Origin: an uncultured Spirochaetaceae bacterium
GTDB lineage: Bacteria > Spirochaetota > Spirochaetia > Sphaerochaetales > Sphaerochaetaceae
NCBI GenBank assembly: GCA_944388955.1
Contig: CALXKJ010000008.1
Coordinates: 1-64,000 of the forward strand
DNA: 64,000 nucleotides
Direction: 5' to 3'
The notes below the pieces were generated by a model. It was not told the DNA's origin and ran no database searches. It was given only the letters and a program-made list of their open reading frames with translations. Numbering within the stretch: the stretch's first letter is position 1; each line of letters opens with the position of its first letter. Shown here one piece after another: positions 51,808-60,232 of this stretch. Position numbers and translations under genes: made by a program.

Positions 51808-53093
51808 GGTTTCTCATTGAATCATATGGATGCCAGCTCAATATGGCAGAAAGCACAGCTATCGAGACAATGCTCATTGGTCGCGGAATGGAGAAGACTG
51901 ATGACCCTGATAAAGCTGATGCTGTAATCATAAACACGTGTTCTGTGAGAAAGACTGCGGAGAACAGGATCTGGGGCAGGCTTGGCTTCTATCATAGCGA
52001 GAAGAAGAAACATCCTCTGACGCTCATTGTCACGGGCTGTATGGCAGAGAGAATGAAGGAAGAACTCAAGAAGGAAGCACCTTTCGTCGATGCCGTCATC
52101 GGTACGAATGAGAAAGCAGAAATCCCGGATTTCCTTTCCAGCGAGAAGCTTGACGAGTTTGAGACATATCATTTCCTTCCTTCGTATTACAGGGAAGGTG
52201 AGTTCTCAAGCTATGTGCCTATCATGAATGGGTGCAATAACTTCTGCTCATATTGCATAGTGCCTTATGTACGCGGAAGGGAGATTTCAAGGCCCGTTGA
52301 GGATATCCTTTCGGAAATCTCATATCTTGAAGGGAAGGGCGTGAAGGAGATAACCCTCCTTGGCCAGAATGTGAATTCTTATTCATCTGTCTACAATGGT
52401 GAGCCTGTTGATTTCCCTCGTCTGCTTGAAATCATCATGCCGTATCTCAGGAATATCTCATTCGTGCGTTTTGATTCACCTCATCCGAAGGATTTCTCAG
52501 ACAGGCTCATCGCTGTCATCCGCGATAACGACAGGATTGCAAAGCATATTCATCTGCCTGTTCAGTCCGGCTCGACAAGGATATTGCAGCTGATGAACAG
52601 GAAGACAACGAGAGAGAAAACGCTTGCTCTCATAAGAAATATGAAGGAGATGATTCCTTCTCTGACGCTATCTACGGATGTCATGGTAGGTTTTCCGACA
52701 GAAACGGAAGAAGAGTATGAAGAGACGCTTTCGCTTATGGAGGAAATGGGCTGCACGGAAGCCTTCATGTATTACTTCAACCCCCGTGAGGGCACTAGGG
52801 CAGCTTCAATGGATGGGCAACTTGAGGAGAGCGTGAAAATCAGGAGGCTTGAACACCTTATCGACATGCAGATAAAGCGGCAAGCTGAAATCAAGAGCGC
52901 CATGCTTCCATTCACGGCTCTCGCTATAGTGACAGGAACAAGCCGTGATGATGAGAATAGGTATCTTGCCAGAGGTGAGCATAATGATTATTTCTCATTC
53001 TCATCAGAGATTGAGCATAATGTCGGGGATTCTGTGATAATCGATGCGACAGAGCTGAAAGGCAATACTTTCCGAGGGTGCGAACGTGTCTGA
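51804..53093 (+). CDS. miaB: tRNA-2-methylthio-N6-dimethylallyladenosine synthase
   Basis: A 429-residue radical-SAM methylthiotransferase that adds a methylthio group to i6A37 of tRNAs. The N-terminal UPF0004 domain supplies three cluster cysteines (SYGCQLN, NTCSVR, TGCMAER). The radical-SAM motif is CNNFCSYCIVPYVRG, and a TRAM domain occupies the last ~65 residues. Sequence features such as GREISRP and LGQNVNSY fit MiaB rather than MtaB or RimO. Start and stop overlap folD and the sirtuin gene, giving a three-gene coupled set. Confidence 0.95.
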   Translation: MRFLIESYGCQLNMAESTAIETMLIGRGMEKTDDPDKADAVIINTCSVRKTAENRIWGRLGFYHSEKKKHPLTLIVTGCMAERMKEELKKEAPFVDAVIGTNEKAEIPDFLSSEKLDEFETYHFLPSYYREGEFSSYVPIMNGCNNFCSYCIVPYVRGREISRPVEDILSEISYLEGKGVKEITLLGQNVNSYSSVYNGEPVDFPRLLEIIMPYLRNISFVRFDSPHPKDFSDRLIAVIRDNDRIAKHIHLPVQSGSTRILQLMNRKTTREKTLALIRNMKEMIPSLTLSTDVMVGFPTETEEEYEETLSLMEEMGCTEAFMYYFNPREGTRAASMDGQLEESVKIRRLEHLIDMQIKRQAEIKSAMLPFTALAIVTGTSRDDENRYLARGEHNDYFSFSSEIEHNVGDSVIIDATELKGNTFRGCERV

Positions 53094-53853
53094 TTTCTCA
53101 TCTTTTGTTGAGCTTTACAAAAAAAGCGGAAGGGTTGTGGTTCTTACAGGCGCTGGGGTATCTACACTTTCAGGTATCCCGGATTTCCGTTCTTCAGATG
53201 GACTGTACAGCAAGGATTTCGGCAAAATGAGAGTGGAGGAGATCCTCGATATAGATTTCTTCACGTCACATCCCGATGTCTTCTATAAATGGGCTGAGGA
53301 ATACTGGTTCCAGATGGAGAAGTTCGAGCCGAATATAATCCACAGAACATTGGCGAGAATGGAGATGCGCGGGAAGCTGAGTGAGGGAATCTTCACGCAG
53401 AATATCGATGCGCTTCATCAGAGGGCTGGCTCGAAGAAAGTCTACGAGCTTCATGGAAGCATTGCCAATGGATATTGCATGTCCTGCCATCGCCATTATG
53501 ACTACAGGTATATGGCCGATTCCGTTCACAGCGGGATGATTCCAATCTGCCAGTCATGCGGAGGGATTGTTAAGCCTGATATCGTTTTCTATGGTGAGAA
53601 TCTCAATCAGAGTGTGCTGATGAGGGCAGAGAATGCATTCTCCTATGCTGACCTTGTGCTTGTGCTTGGCTCTTCGCTTGTCGTGAATCCGGCAGCTTCG
53701 CTTCCATACATTTCAGCAAGAAGCGGTAAGGATATCGTGATAGTCAATCGCGACAGAACATATATCGATGAGTACGCCTCTCTTCGTTTCGATGATCTTG
53801 AATCATTCTTCAATGAGTTTTCTTTGTTTCTGGATGAGAATGAAGTATCTTGA
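53086..53853 (+). CDS. SIR2-family NAD-dependent protein deacylase
   Basis: A 255-residue sirtuin. The NAD-binding motif GAGVSTLSGIPDFRS opens the Rossmann domain; TQNIDALHQRAG and catalytic His123 (YELHGSI) follow. Four zinc cysteines are present as CMSC and CQSC, and the co-factor loop VLGSSLVVNPAA is intact. It removes acyl groups from lysines using NAD+; no acetyltransferase partner is adjacent. It overlaps miaB by 8 nt. The ssrA promoter overlaps its stop codon. Confidence 0.94.
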   Translation: MSDFSSFVELYKKSGRVVVLTGAGVSTLSGIPDFRSSDGLYSKDFGKMRVEEILDIDFFTSHPDVFYKWAEEYWFQMEKFEPNIIHRTLARMEMRGKLSEGIFTQNIDALHQRAGSKKVYELHGSIANGYCMSCHRHYDYRYMADSVHSGMIPICQSCGGIVKPDIVFYGENLNQSVLMRAENAFSYADLVLVLGSSLVVNPAASLPYISARSGKDIVIVNRDRTYIDEYASLRFDDLESFFNEFSLFLDENEVS

Positions 53854-53878
53854 TGATTGCAATATCTTCTGCTATTTT
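53850..53878 (+). promoter_or_regulatory. Candidate ssrA promoter
   Basis: TTGATG (-35, 53850-53855) and TATTTT (-10, 53873-53878) are spaced 17 bp, with transcription expected about 9 nt before the mature tmRNA 5' end. The -35 overlaps the sirtuin stop codon. Confidence 0.55.
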
Positions 53879-53893
53879 TATGGGGAACACTTT

Positions 53894-54260
53894 GGGGGTG
53901 TTCCGGTTTCGACTGGCTTTGCTATGCCATAGACTGCGGATCAAGAGCTGACTTGTAAAACCGGCACAGAAAATTAAATGCAAAGAAAGAAGACGAGTAC
54001 GTCTCTGACGAAGCATTTGCTCTTGCTGCTTGATTGTAGTTTTGAGCGGGAAGCCTCAGGTTAAGTTCCTGGCCTGATTCTTCCTTTACCGAAGGGAACT
54101 TGCTTCTCTCTCTTTCGCCGGGGAGGGCGGGACTTTCAGGCGATGCACTATCTGGACGCTTGTCCTGCTGCCGAAGGATAGCCAAGACTGAAACAGGACT
54201 ACATCCGTAGACGTTTATGGGTGGACTGTCAGGACGGGAGTTCGAATCTCCCCACCTCCA
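53894..54260 (+). ncRNA. ssrA: Transfer-messenger RNA (tmRNA)
   Basis: One-piece tmRNA of about 367 nt. The 5' end GGGGGTG pairs with CACCTCC (54253-54259, discriminator A at 54260) to form the tRNA-like acceptor. The 5' D-loop region has GGTTTCGACTGG, and the T-arm reads ACGGGAGTTCGAATCTCC. CCA is not encoded. The tag frame resumes at GCA 53980 and reads AKKEDEYVSDEAFALAA with TGA at 54031. The degron ends ALAA as in most bacteria. It frees stalled ribosomes with SmpB, whose gene is only ~570 bp downstream on the other strand. Confidence 0.95.
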
Positions 54261-54273
54261 GTAGGATTTGAGA

Positions 54274-54846
54274 ATGGATTCAAAAGTCGATGTGAGAATT
54301 CAGAAAACGAAAGAGAGGCTATCTGCCTCTCTTCTGTCATTGCTTAAGGAAAAAAGCATCGACAGTATTTCAATCTGCGAAATCTGCAAGAAAGCTGGAG
54401 TCAACCGCAATACATTCTATTCTCACTATTCAGATATCCACGCACTGCTTGATGAGATTGAATCAGGATTCATGCAGGAGATAATCTCGACGCTTGCTGT
54501 CTCTGATAATGTTATCCAGTCCGTAGAGGATCTTCTTCTCCCGATTTTGGATATCATTGAGTCTAATCAGGATATGTGCTGTCTGCTTTTCTCTGATAAC
54601 GGTGACAAGAAATTCCTCAATAATCTTCTCATGTTCGCGCAGCCATCAGCGGTGGAGAACTGGATGAGCGAGCTTGGTGTAAGCGAGGATGATGCGCATC
54701 TTCTCTATTACTTCATCATGGGAGGCGCGGTCCATACTCTTGAAGCATATGTGAAAGGAAATCTCAGAATCTCCAGAGAAGAGCTTGCTCACAAGATGAA
54801 TGAGCTTGTGATCAGCGCGCAGAAGGCGCTTATCAGTAGGAATTGA
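54274..54846 (+). CDS. TetR/AcrR-family transcriptional regulator
   Basis: A 190-residue regulator. Residues ~5-55 form the TetR helix-turn-helix (RLSASLLSLLKEKSIDSISI, then CEICKKAGVNRNTFYSHYSD); the rest is a helical ligand or dimer domain with the last two helices around LLYYFIMGGAVHTLEAYVKG. AGGA is seven bases before ATG 54274; a TTG at 54268 is less likely. It lies between ssrA (14 bp upstream) and smpB, overlapping the end of smpB by 14 nt. What it controls is not shown by the sequence. Confidence 0.85.
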   Translation: MDSKVDVRIQKTKERLSASLLSLLKEKSIDSISICEICKKAGVNRNTFYSHYSDIHALLDEIESGFMQEIISTLAVSDNVIQSVEDLLLPILDIIESNQDMCCLLFSDNGDKKFLNNLLMFAQPSAVENWMSELGVSEDDAHLLYYFIMGGAVHTLEAYVKGNLRISREELAHKMNELVISAQKALISRN

Positions 54847-55294
54847 TCTCCCTGAGCTGCCTTCTTGTATCACGCTGCATATCACGCTCTTTGATAGCTT
54901 CCTTCTTGTCCCTTACATTCTTTCCTCTCGCAAGCGCTATCTTCATTTTCACGAGATTGTCTTTGATGTAGATCTCAAGTGGTACGATAGTGAAGCCTCG
55001 CTCATTCACTTTCCTTGTGAATTTCTTTATTTCCATGCGATGGGCAAGAAGCCTTCTTGTCCTATCGCTCTTATGATTGAAGATGTTGCCATGTGTATAT
55101 GGCTGGATGATGAAGCCTATGAGCATAAGCTCGCCATTCTTTGGGATGATGTAGCTGTCGGAGAAAGAGCATTTGCCTTCGCGTACAGACTTCACTTCCG
55201 TACCGACAAGCTCAATCCCGACCTCAAGCTCTTCTATCATCTCATAGTTGAAATATGCTTTCTTGTTTTTCTGTATCAGCTTTATAGAACTCAT
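54833..55294 (-). CDS. smpB: SsrA-binding protein SmpB
   Basis: A 153-residue partner of tmRNA. The OB-fold core has the family pattern NKKAYFNYEMIEELEVGIEL, VGTEVKSVREGKCSFSDSY and GNIFNHKSDRTRRLLAHR; the C-terminal tail (GKNVRDKKEAIKERDMQRD and on) is basic and helical for the mRNA channel. Length is normal. Its ATG overlaps the stop of the upstream PEGA/FGE-like gene by 4 nt, so the two are co-translated. It converges on the TetR gene with a 14-nt overlap. Confidence 0.96.
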   Translation of the reverse strand: MSSIKLIQKNKKAYFNYEMIEELEVGIELVGTEVKSVREGKCSFSDSYIIPKNGELMLIGFIIQPYTHGNIFNHKSDRTRRLLAHRMEIKKFTRKVNERGFTIVPLEIYIKDNLVKMKIALARGKNVRDKKEAIKERDMQRDTRRQLREINSY

Positions 55295-56721
55295 TTTTCA
55301 GTAATCCTGAAGCCAACATACTCAGAGCACATGTCACGGCTTAAAGCGCCGACTGTGTCTATCGTGATATCTGAAGGCTGATTGATGTAGCTTCCGCCTT
55401 TGACGATTATATCATCAAAAGGGTAGAGCTTTCCAAGCTCTGTTGCATAGGTGTAATCAGAGACGCGGGAGAGAGGAAGGTATGGAGTGCTTGTCATTTC
55501 CCAGAGTCCTCCCATCATTGAAGATGGTGATGAGAAATTGTTGTCTAATGTAAGCAAGGAAGCTGAATATGGCTTATCGTAAGCGGAGAGAGCCGCAACA
55601 TACCACTCAGCTTCACTTGGAAGCGCGTATTCTTTTCCATTCTTTTCAGAGAGCCATGCGCAGTATGCTTCTGCCGCGTGATAAGAGATATTCCTGATAG
55701 GTCTTGTGGAAATGACGGAGCTTGAAAGCGGTATGCCTTTCAGGTAATTCTCATCGACCATGCCATCTTCAATCAGCGCATTCAGATTCGCTCTGCTCCA
55801 GTATGGATTTTCTTCGACAAAGAGTGCGTATTCATATTCCGTGACCATTGATGATGATATCGAGAATGAGTCCACTGTGATATCAACACTCGCTTCATTG
55901 ACTTCCGGATACGAAAGCGCTGTGCTTCTTCCCATTGTGACAGTCTGGCTATCATAAGAGAAGAATCCTGAATCATAGATGCCTTTGATGCTTTCTGCCG
56001 TATTATCCTTTCCAGTCTCATTCATATCCTCTGATGAGAACATGAGAGAAAGTGTTTCATCGAGCTTGATGCTCTCATCGCTTTCATGGACAACCGACGA
56101 CGATGAGAGTATATCCTTTCCCTTCAGGTAATCCTCATACATTGTCTTGGATGTTATATGAAGCATGCAATAAAGCCAGAGCGAAGAGATATCGTCAAAA
56201 CAAAGGGACGTGGCATTCTTGGCAAGCGAGCTGAAGAGCGGAGGGAAGCTGACTCGCTCTGAGTAATCGAGGACACGGGATCTGGATGCGACTTCAGATG
56301 CGAAATCCGTACAGATAGCCTTCTCGATTTCCTCGCTGTTTTCTATGCTGAATGAAATCGTGTGCGTCTTATGTGAGAAGAGCGTGAAGAATATGCTTTT
56401 AGGTATATCCACGCTTGTGCTACCGGCAGCTCTGCCAAGTATATAGAAGGAGAATTCATGTTCACCTTCGGGTATTCTGTACACGCTTCCTTCGGATGAG
56501 CCGAGATATACGCCATCCATATATATTGCTGTGTTGTCTGTCGGCAGATCAAAACGGACATATACCGAATCCGATACAATGCCAGGAAGGATGCACAGCA
56601 TGAAGAATATGATGATTATGGCTAGGACGATTCCTCCAAGAATCCACCAGCCTGGCCTGATTCCCTTTATAGACTTGAGATGCACTTCCTCGACTTCAGG
56701 AAGCTTCTTTTTCGCAATCAT
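55291..56721 (-). CDS. Membrane-anchored PEGA plus formylglycine-generating-enzyme-like domain protein
   Basis: A 476-residue protein. One transmembrane helix (about residues 29-51) leads to a PEGA-like beta domain (TDNTAIYMDGVYLGSS, then IPEGEHEFSF), a helical middle part, and a C-terminal FGE-sulfatase/SUMF1-like domain (~265-476). The latter shows ISSSMVTEYEYALFVEENP, RPIRNISYHAAEAYCAWLSE, YALPSEAEWYVAALSAYDKP, GGLWEMTST and YVGFRITEK. The paired catalytic Cys of true formylglycine enzymes are not present, so it is probably a binding or structural protein in the periplasm. No Shine-Dalgarno precedes the ATG; a TTGACA promoter ends six bases upstream. Confidence 0.8.
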   Translation of the reverse strand: MIAKKKLPEVEEVHLKSIKGIRPGWWILGGIVLAIIIIFFMLCILPGIVSDSVYVRFDLPTDNTAIYMDGVYLGSSEGSVYRIPEGEHEFSFYILGRAAGSTSVDIPKSIFFTLFSHKTHTISFSIENSEEIEKAICTDFASEVASRSRVLDYSERVSFPPLFSSLAKNATSLCFDDISSLWLYCMLHITSKTMYEDYLKGKDILSSSSVVHESDESIKLDETLSLMFSSEDMNETGKDNTAESIKGIYDSGFFSYDSQTVTMGRSTALSYPEVNEASVDITVDSFSISSSMVTEYEYALFVEENPYWSRANLNALIEDGMVDENYLKGIPLSSSVISTRPIRNISYHAAEAYCAWLSEKNGKEYALPSEAEWYVAALSAYDKPYSASLLTLDNNFSSPSSMMGGLWEMTSTPYLPLSRVSDYTYATELGKLYPFDDIIVKGGSYINQPSDITIDTVGALSRDMCSEYVGFRITEK

Positions 56722-56727
56722 GGCTTA

Positions 56728-56778
56728 ATAGTCAGAAAAAGAATATCTCTTGTCAACAAACGCCATGCGGTGTACTTT
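56728..56778. promoter_or_regulatory. Overlapping divergent promoters for the PEGA/FGE-like gene and lepB
   Basis: Leftward: TTGACA (complement of 56751-56756), 17 bp, GACTAT (complement of 56728-56733), ending 6 nt before the ATG at 56721. Rightward: TTGTCA (56750-56755), 17 bp, TACTTT (56773-56778), ending 6 nt before the ATG at 56785. The two -35 hexamers overlap by five bases in a 63-bp intergenic region, and neither gene has a Shine-Dalgarno sequence. Confidence 0.65.
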
Positions 56779-56784
56779 GTCCAT

Positions 56785-57792
56785 ATGAATCGTTTTCTGG
56801 CATTTCTTGAGAGACGTACAGAGCGTTATCTGACGAAAAGAAAGAGTATCAAGGCATATGAAAAGGAAAGAAAGCATACTGTCCTTTCTGAAATCTGGAG
56901 CTGGATTGACGCCCTTATCTTCGCGATATTCTGGGTGATAATCATAAATCAATATCTCTTCCAGCTTTTCGTCATCCCGTCTCCTTCGATGGTTGGCACG
57001 CTCGATGTCGGTGACAGGGTCATTGTCAACAAGGACGCATATGGCGTTGAGCTTTATCCTGCCGGAAAGAAAGTGCTGACAGATACAAGGCGTGTACAGC
57101 GTGATGAGATCATCACTTTCTACAATCCTGAATATGATTCAAAAGGGCCATTCTTTGACGTGCTTTCCCAAGTGATATACATGGGAACGCTCACGCTTGT
57201 GAATATCGATAAGAATGATGACGGCACTCCCGCTGAAAGGCTTTACGTAAAACGCGCTATCGGCATGGGCGGGGATGAGATTGATTTCCGCAATGGCAAT
57301 GTCTATATAAAACCGGCGGGTACGGATAGCTTTATTGAGGAGAACGAATTCAGAAACGGCCTTTCTCTTGCAGAAGGTCCTCATAGAAGCGTCGATTCAG
57401 ATGCCTATGCAGGGCTCAAGGCCGCTGGCGCGCTGACAGCATATGAGGAAAATTCCCTCCAGCGTTATGCCCCCGATAGCCTGATCAGGGATTATTCGTC
57501 GCTGCAGGGCTCCGGATACAACTACATCTTCGACAGATATGAATTCGAGCGCTCAAGGACGAAGACTGCTTATGCTTTTAATCCTTCGGATATGTCAAAG
57601 CGCTCCGATTACGCTGTCTACGATAATGCGATATATGTGCCAGAGGACCATATCCTTCCCCTTGGTGACAATCGTGATAACTCCAATGATGGAAGATATT
57701 TCGGGCCTGTTGATGAGAGCAGGGTAAACGGACGTGTCATCGGAAGATTCTGGCCGCTGACGAGGATTTCCTCGCTTATGGATAACCATTGA
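56785..57792 (+). CDS. lepB: Signal peptidase I
   Basis: A 335-residue membrane serine protease that cleaves signal peptides from exported proteins. An N-terminal cytoplasmic region is followed by one transmembrane helix (~41-63), then the catalytic serine Ser68 in IPSPSM and general-base Lys156 in YVKRAIGMGGD. The box near the C-terminus, PEDHILPLGDNRDNSNDGRYFG, is intact. An insertion of ~100 residues between the Lys box and that block makes it longer than minimal enzymes. ATG 56785 has no Shine-Dalgarno but lies at the predicted transcription start. Its stop overlaps the start of hemW. Confidence 0.92.
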   Translation: MNRFLAFLERRTERYLTKRKSIKAYEKERKHTVLSEIWSWIDALIFAIFWVIIINQYLFQLFVIPSPSMVGTLDVGDRVIVNKDAYGVELYPAGKKVLTDTRRVQRDEIITFYNPEYDSKGPFFDVLSQVIYMGTLTLVNIDKNDDGTPAERLYVKRAIGMGGDEIDFRNGNVYIKPAGTDSFIEENEFRNGLSLAEGPHRSVDSDAYAGLKAAGALTAYEENSLQRYAPDSLIRDYSSLQGSGYNYIFDRYEFERSRTKTAYAFNPSDMSKRSDYAVYDNAIYVPEDHILPLGDNRDNSNDGRYFGPVDESRVNGRVIGRFWPLTRISSLMDNH

Positions 57793-58910
57793 TGGAAGGT
57801 CTTGATAAATCACGGGATCTGTCTCTCTATATCCACGTTCCATTCTGTGCGAGAAAGTGCGATTATTGCGCATTCTATTCCGTTCCTGTCTCGGGTGATG
57901 ATGAGCGGATAGAGAAGTACATGTCATTCATTCTCGCTGAGCTAGATGCTCTATCCAGAGAATGGGGAAGGGCGTATAAAACGATTTTCATCGGGGGCGG
58001 TAATCCCGGGCTTCTTGGTTATGAGCGTATTCTCAGGATTCTCGATAAAGCCATGGAAAATGGCAGAAGCGAAGAAGTGACAGTGGAGATCAACCCGGAG
58101 AATGTGAGAGAGGATATTTCCATACTCAGTCCAGCTGTCACCAGGATTTCGCTGGGGATACAGAGCATGAGTGATAGTGCTCTTAAGACGCTGGGACGGA
58201 ATGCGAGCCGCAAAGAGAACCTCAAAGCACTCTCGATTCTCTCTTCATCTCCATTTGACTGGAATGCAGATATCATAACGGCAATTCCGGGAACAACTGA
58301 AAAGGACACTGTCAGTGATATAGAGGAAGTCGCCTCCTACAATCCTGATCACATCTCATTCTACTGTCTCACATTCGAGGAAGGAACACCTCTTATAAAG
58401 CGTGAAAAGCCGCTTGGTGAGGATAAGGAGGAATCTTTCCTTCTCTCCGGATGGAAAGCTCTTGAGCGTCTTGGCTATGAGCATTATGAGATTTCCGGAT
58501 TCGCGAAGAAAGGGAAGCGATGCCGCCATAATCTTGTCTATTGGAATCTCGGGCAGTACGTTGGTATCGGGCCAAGTGCCGAAAGCAGCGTAGGTTATAG
58601 CTCCATTGTCAGTATGCGTGATTCAGAGACGCTTGATGATTATCTTAAAAGACCTGAGATGACATGCTCGAAACTCAGGAAGGAAGAGACTGAGGAGGAA
58701 TTCCTTATTGTATCGCTCCGTATAAAGGATGGAATCGACAAGGAAGAATACAGAAGGAGATTCTCATCATCTTTCGATGAGCGCTATGGAAAAGCGATAA
58801 GCACGCTCGACAAATCGAGCTATATCGATACACCGGAGAGATTTGCATTGACTGAAGCCGGCTTTATGCAGCTTGACTGGATAATCCTGCGTCTTGCTTC
58901 CGTGATATGA
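57792..58910 (+). CDS. hemW: HemW-like radical SAM protein
   Basis: A 372-residue radical-SAM protein. The cluster motif is Cys19-x3-Cys23-x2-Cys26 (PFCARKCDYCAFYS). The HemW-specific HNxxYW appears as RHNLVYWNLGQYVGIGPSA. It has FIGGGNPGLL where HemN/HemW relatives show GGGTPS. HemW is a heme-binding chaperone rather than a coproporphyrinogen oxidase, although annotation often confuses the two. No other heme genes are in the window. The start overlaps the lepB stop by one base. Confidence 0.85.
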   Translation: MEGLDKSRDLSLYIHVPFCARKCDYCAFYSVPVSGDDERIEKYMSFILAELDALSREWGRAYKTIFIGGGNPGLLGYERILRILDKAMENGRSEEVTVEINPENVREDISILSPAVTRISLGIQSMSDSALKTLGRNASRKENLKALSILSSSPFDWNADIITAIPGTTEKDTVSDIEEVASYNPDHISFYCLTFEEGTPLIKREKPLGEDKEESFLLSGWKALERLGYEHYEISGFAKKGKRCRHNLVYWNLGQYVGIGPSAESSVGYSSIVSMRDSETLDDYLKRPEMTCSKLRKEETEEEFLIVSLRIKDGIDKEEYRRRFSSSFDERYGKAISTLDKSSYIDTPERFALTEAGFMQLDWIILRLASVI

Positions 58911-59003
58911 CGCAAAGGGATTATTGACAGTAAAGATGCCCTTGTGGTAATTTGAGTCGGTATCAATTGAAGTTATTCTTTAATATAGAATTGAGAGGTA
59001 TTT

Positions 59004-59744
59004 ATGTCTGGCCATAGCAAATGGGCAACAATCAAGCACAAGAAGGGAATTGCTGACGCAAAGCGCGGACAGAAATTCACAAAGCTTATCAAGGAAATCA
59101 CTGTAGCAGCTAAAAGCGGTGCTGACCCGGAAGGCAATGCACGCCTGAGAACTGCAATCCTCAAGGCAAAAGCAGAGAATATGCCTAAGGATAATATCGA
59201 CCGTGCTATCAAGAAGGGCAGTGGAGAGCTTGGAAACGCAACGTTCTATGAGCTTACATATGAAGGCTATGCTCCTGGTGGAGTCGCTATCATCATAGAT
59301 ACTCTTACAGATAATAAGAACAGAACAGCTGCAGATGTCAGATCTACACTCACGAAGCTTGGTGGCTCACTTGGAGCGACAGGCTGCGTAAGCTACATGT
59401 TCCAGACAAAGGGTGTCATCACATATGATGCCGAGAAATACACGGAAGACCAGATTTTCGAGGCAGCTCTCGAGAATGGTGCTGAGGACGTTAGCGCGGA
59501 GGATGGCGTGATTGAAGTCACGACAAGCGCTGCGGATTTCGCTCAGGTTCTTGAAGCTATGCAGGCTGCTGGTTTTGAGCAGGACAGTGCTGATATCACA
59601 CGCGTCGCTGATCAGATGGTCACGCTTGACAATGAAAAGGCAAACAAGGTTATGAATATCGTCAACAGGCTTGAGGAGCTTGATGATGTTCAGCAGGTTT
59701 CCACAAACCTTGAGCTGCCTGATGATTTCCAGGAAGCTGAGTGA
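59004..59744 (+). CDS. YebC/PmpR-family protein
   Basis: A 246-residue YebC-family protein with the conserved N-terminus SGHSKWATIKHKKGIADAKR, then FTKLIKEITVAAKSG, AENMPKDNIDRAIKKG and the block YEGYAPGGVAIIIDTLTDN. Members were called transcriptional regulators, while recent work links some to translation at proline-rich stretches. It precedes ruvC-ruvA-ruvB, a frequent arrangement, and overlaps ruvC by 4 nt. GAGAGGT precedes the ATG. A TTGACA at 58924 may mark an upstream promoter. Confidence 0.95.
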   Translation: MSGHSKWATIKHKKGIADAKRGQKFTKLIKEITVAAKSGADPEGNARLRTAILKAKAENMPKDNIDRAIKKGSGELGNATFYELTYEGYAPGGVAIIIDTLTDNKNRTAADVRSTLTKLGGSLGATGCVSYMFQTKGVITYDAEKYTEDQIFEAALENGAEDVSAEDGVIEVTTSAADFAQVLEAMQAAGFEQDSADITRVADQMVTLDNEKANKVMNIVNRLEELDDVQQVSTNLELPDDFQEAE

Positions 59745-60232
59745 TAGTTCTCGGTATCGATCCTGGATTGGCAGATACAGGCTGGGGTGTTGTCGAATTC
59801 GATGGGCAGCACTACCGGCCTATTTCTTTTGGTATTGTGACAACCCCGCCTTCCGATGATCTTCAGAAACGAGTCTATACAATCGGACAGGATCTTGGGG
59901 AGCTTGCAATCCGCTATGGTGCCTCCGTCGTTTCGATGGAAGATATATTCTTTACAAAGAATATTACATCCGCAATCCCAGTGGCTAAAGTCATCGGTGC
60001 GGCCTTGTTCCGCTTCTCGGAGCTTGGTATTCCAGTTCATCTTTTCTCACCGCTTCAGATAAAGACAGCTGTGACGGGAATGGGAAGAGCTGATAAATTC
60101 CAGGTGCAGGAGATGGTGAAAGTCATCCTGAAGCTCAAGACAATCCCCCGTCCTGATCATGCAGCTGATGCCCTGGCAGATTGCATTTGCTATTGCTCAT
60201 CGCTATCACTGAAAGATAAGATAAAAACATGA
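59741..60232 (+). CDS. ruvC: Holliday junction endonuclease RuvC
   Basis: A 163-residue junction resolvase that nicks symmetric strands at Holliday junctions. The RNase H-fold acids are visible: Asp7 (LGIDPGLADTGWG), Glu in VVSMEDIFFTKN and Asp in DHAADALADCI. Length is typical. Translation is coupled to yebC and to ruvA through 4-nt overlaps. Confidence 0.96.
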   Translation: MIVLGIDPGLADTGWGVVEFDGQHYRPISFGIVTTPPSDDLQKRVYTIGQDLGELAIRYGASVVSMEDIFFTKNITSAIPVAKVIGAALFRFSELGIPVHLFSPLQIKTAVTGMGRADKFQVQEMVKVILKLKTIPRPDHAADALADCICYCSSLSLKDKIKT

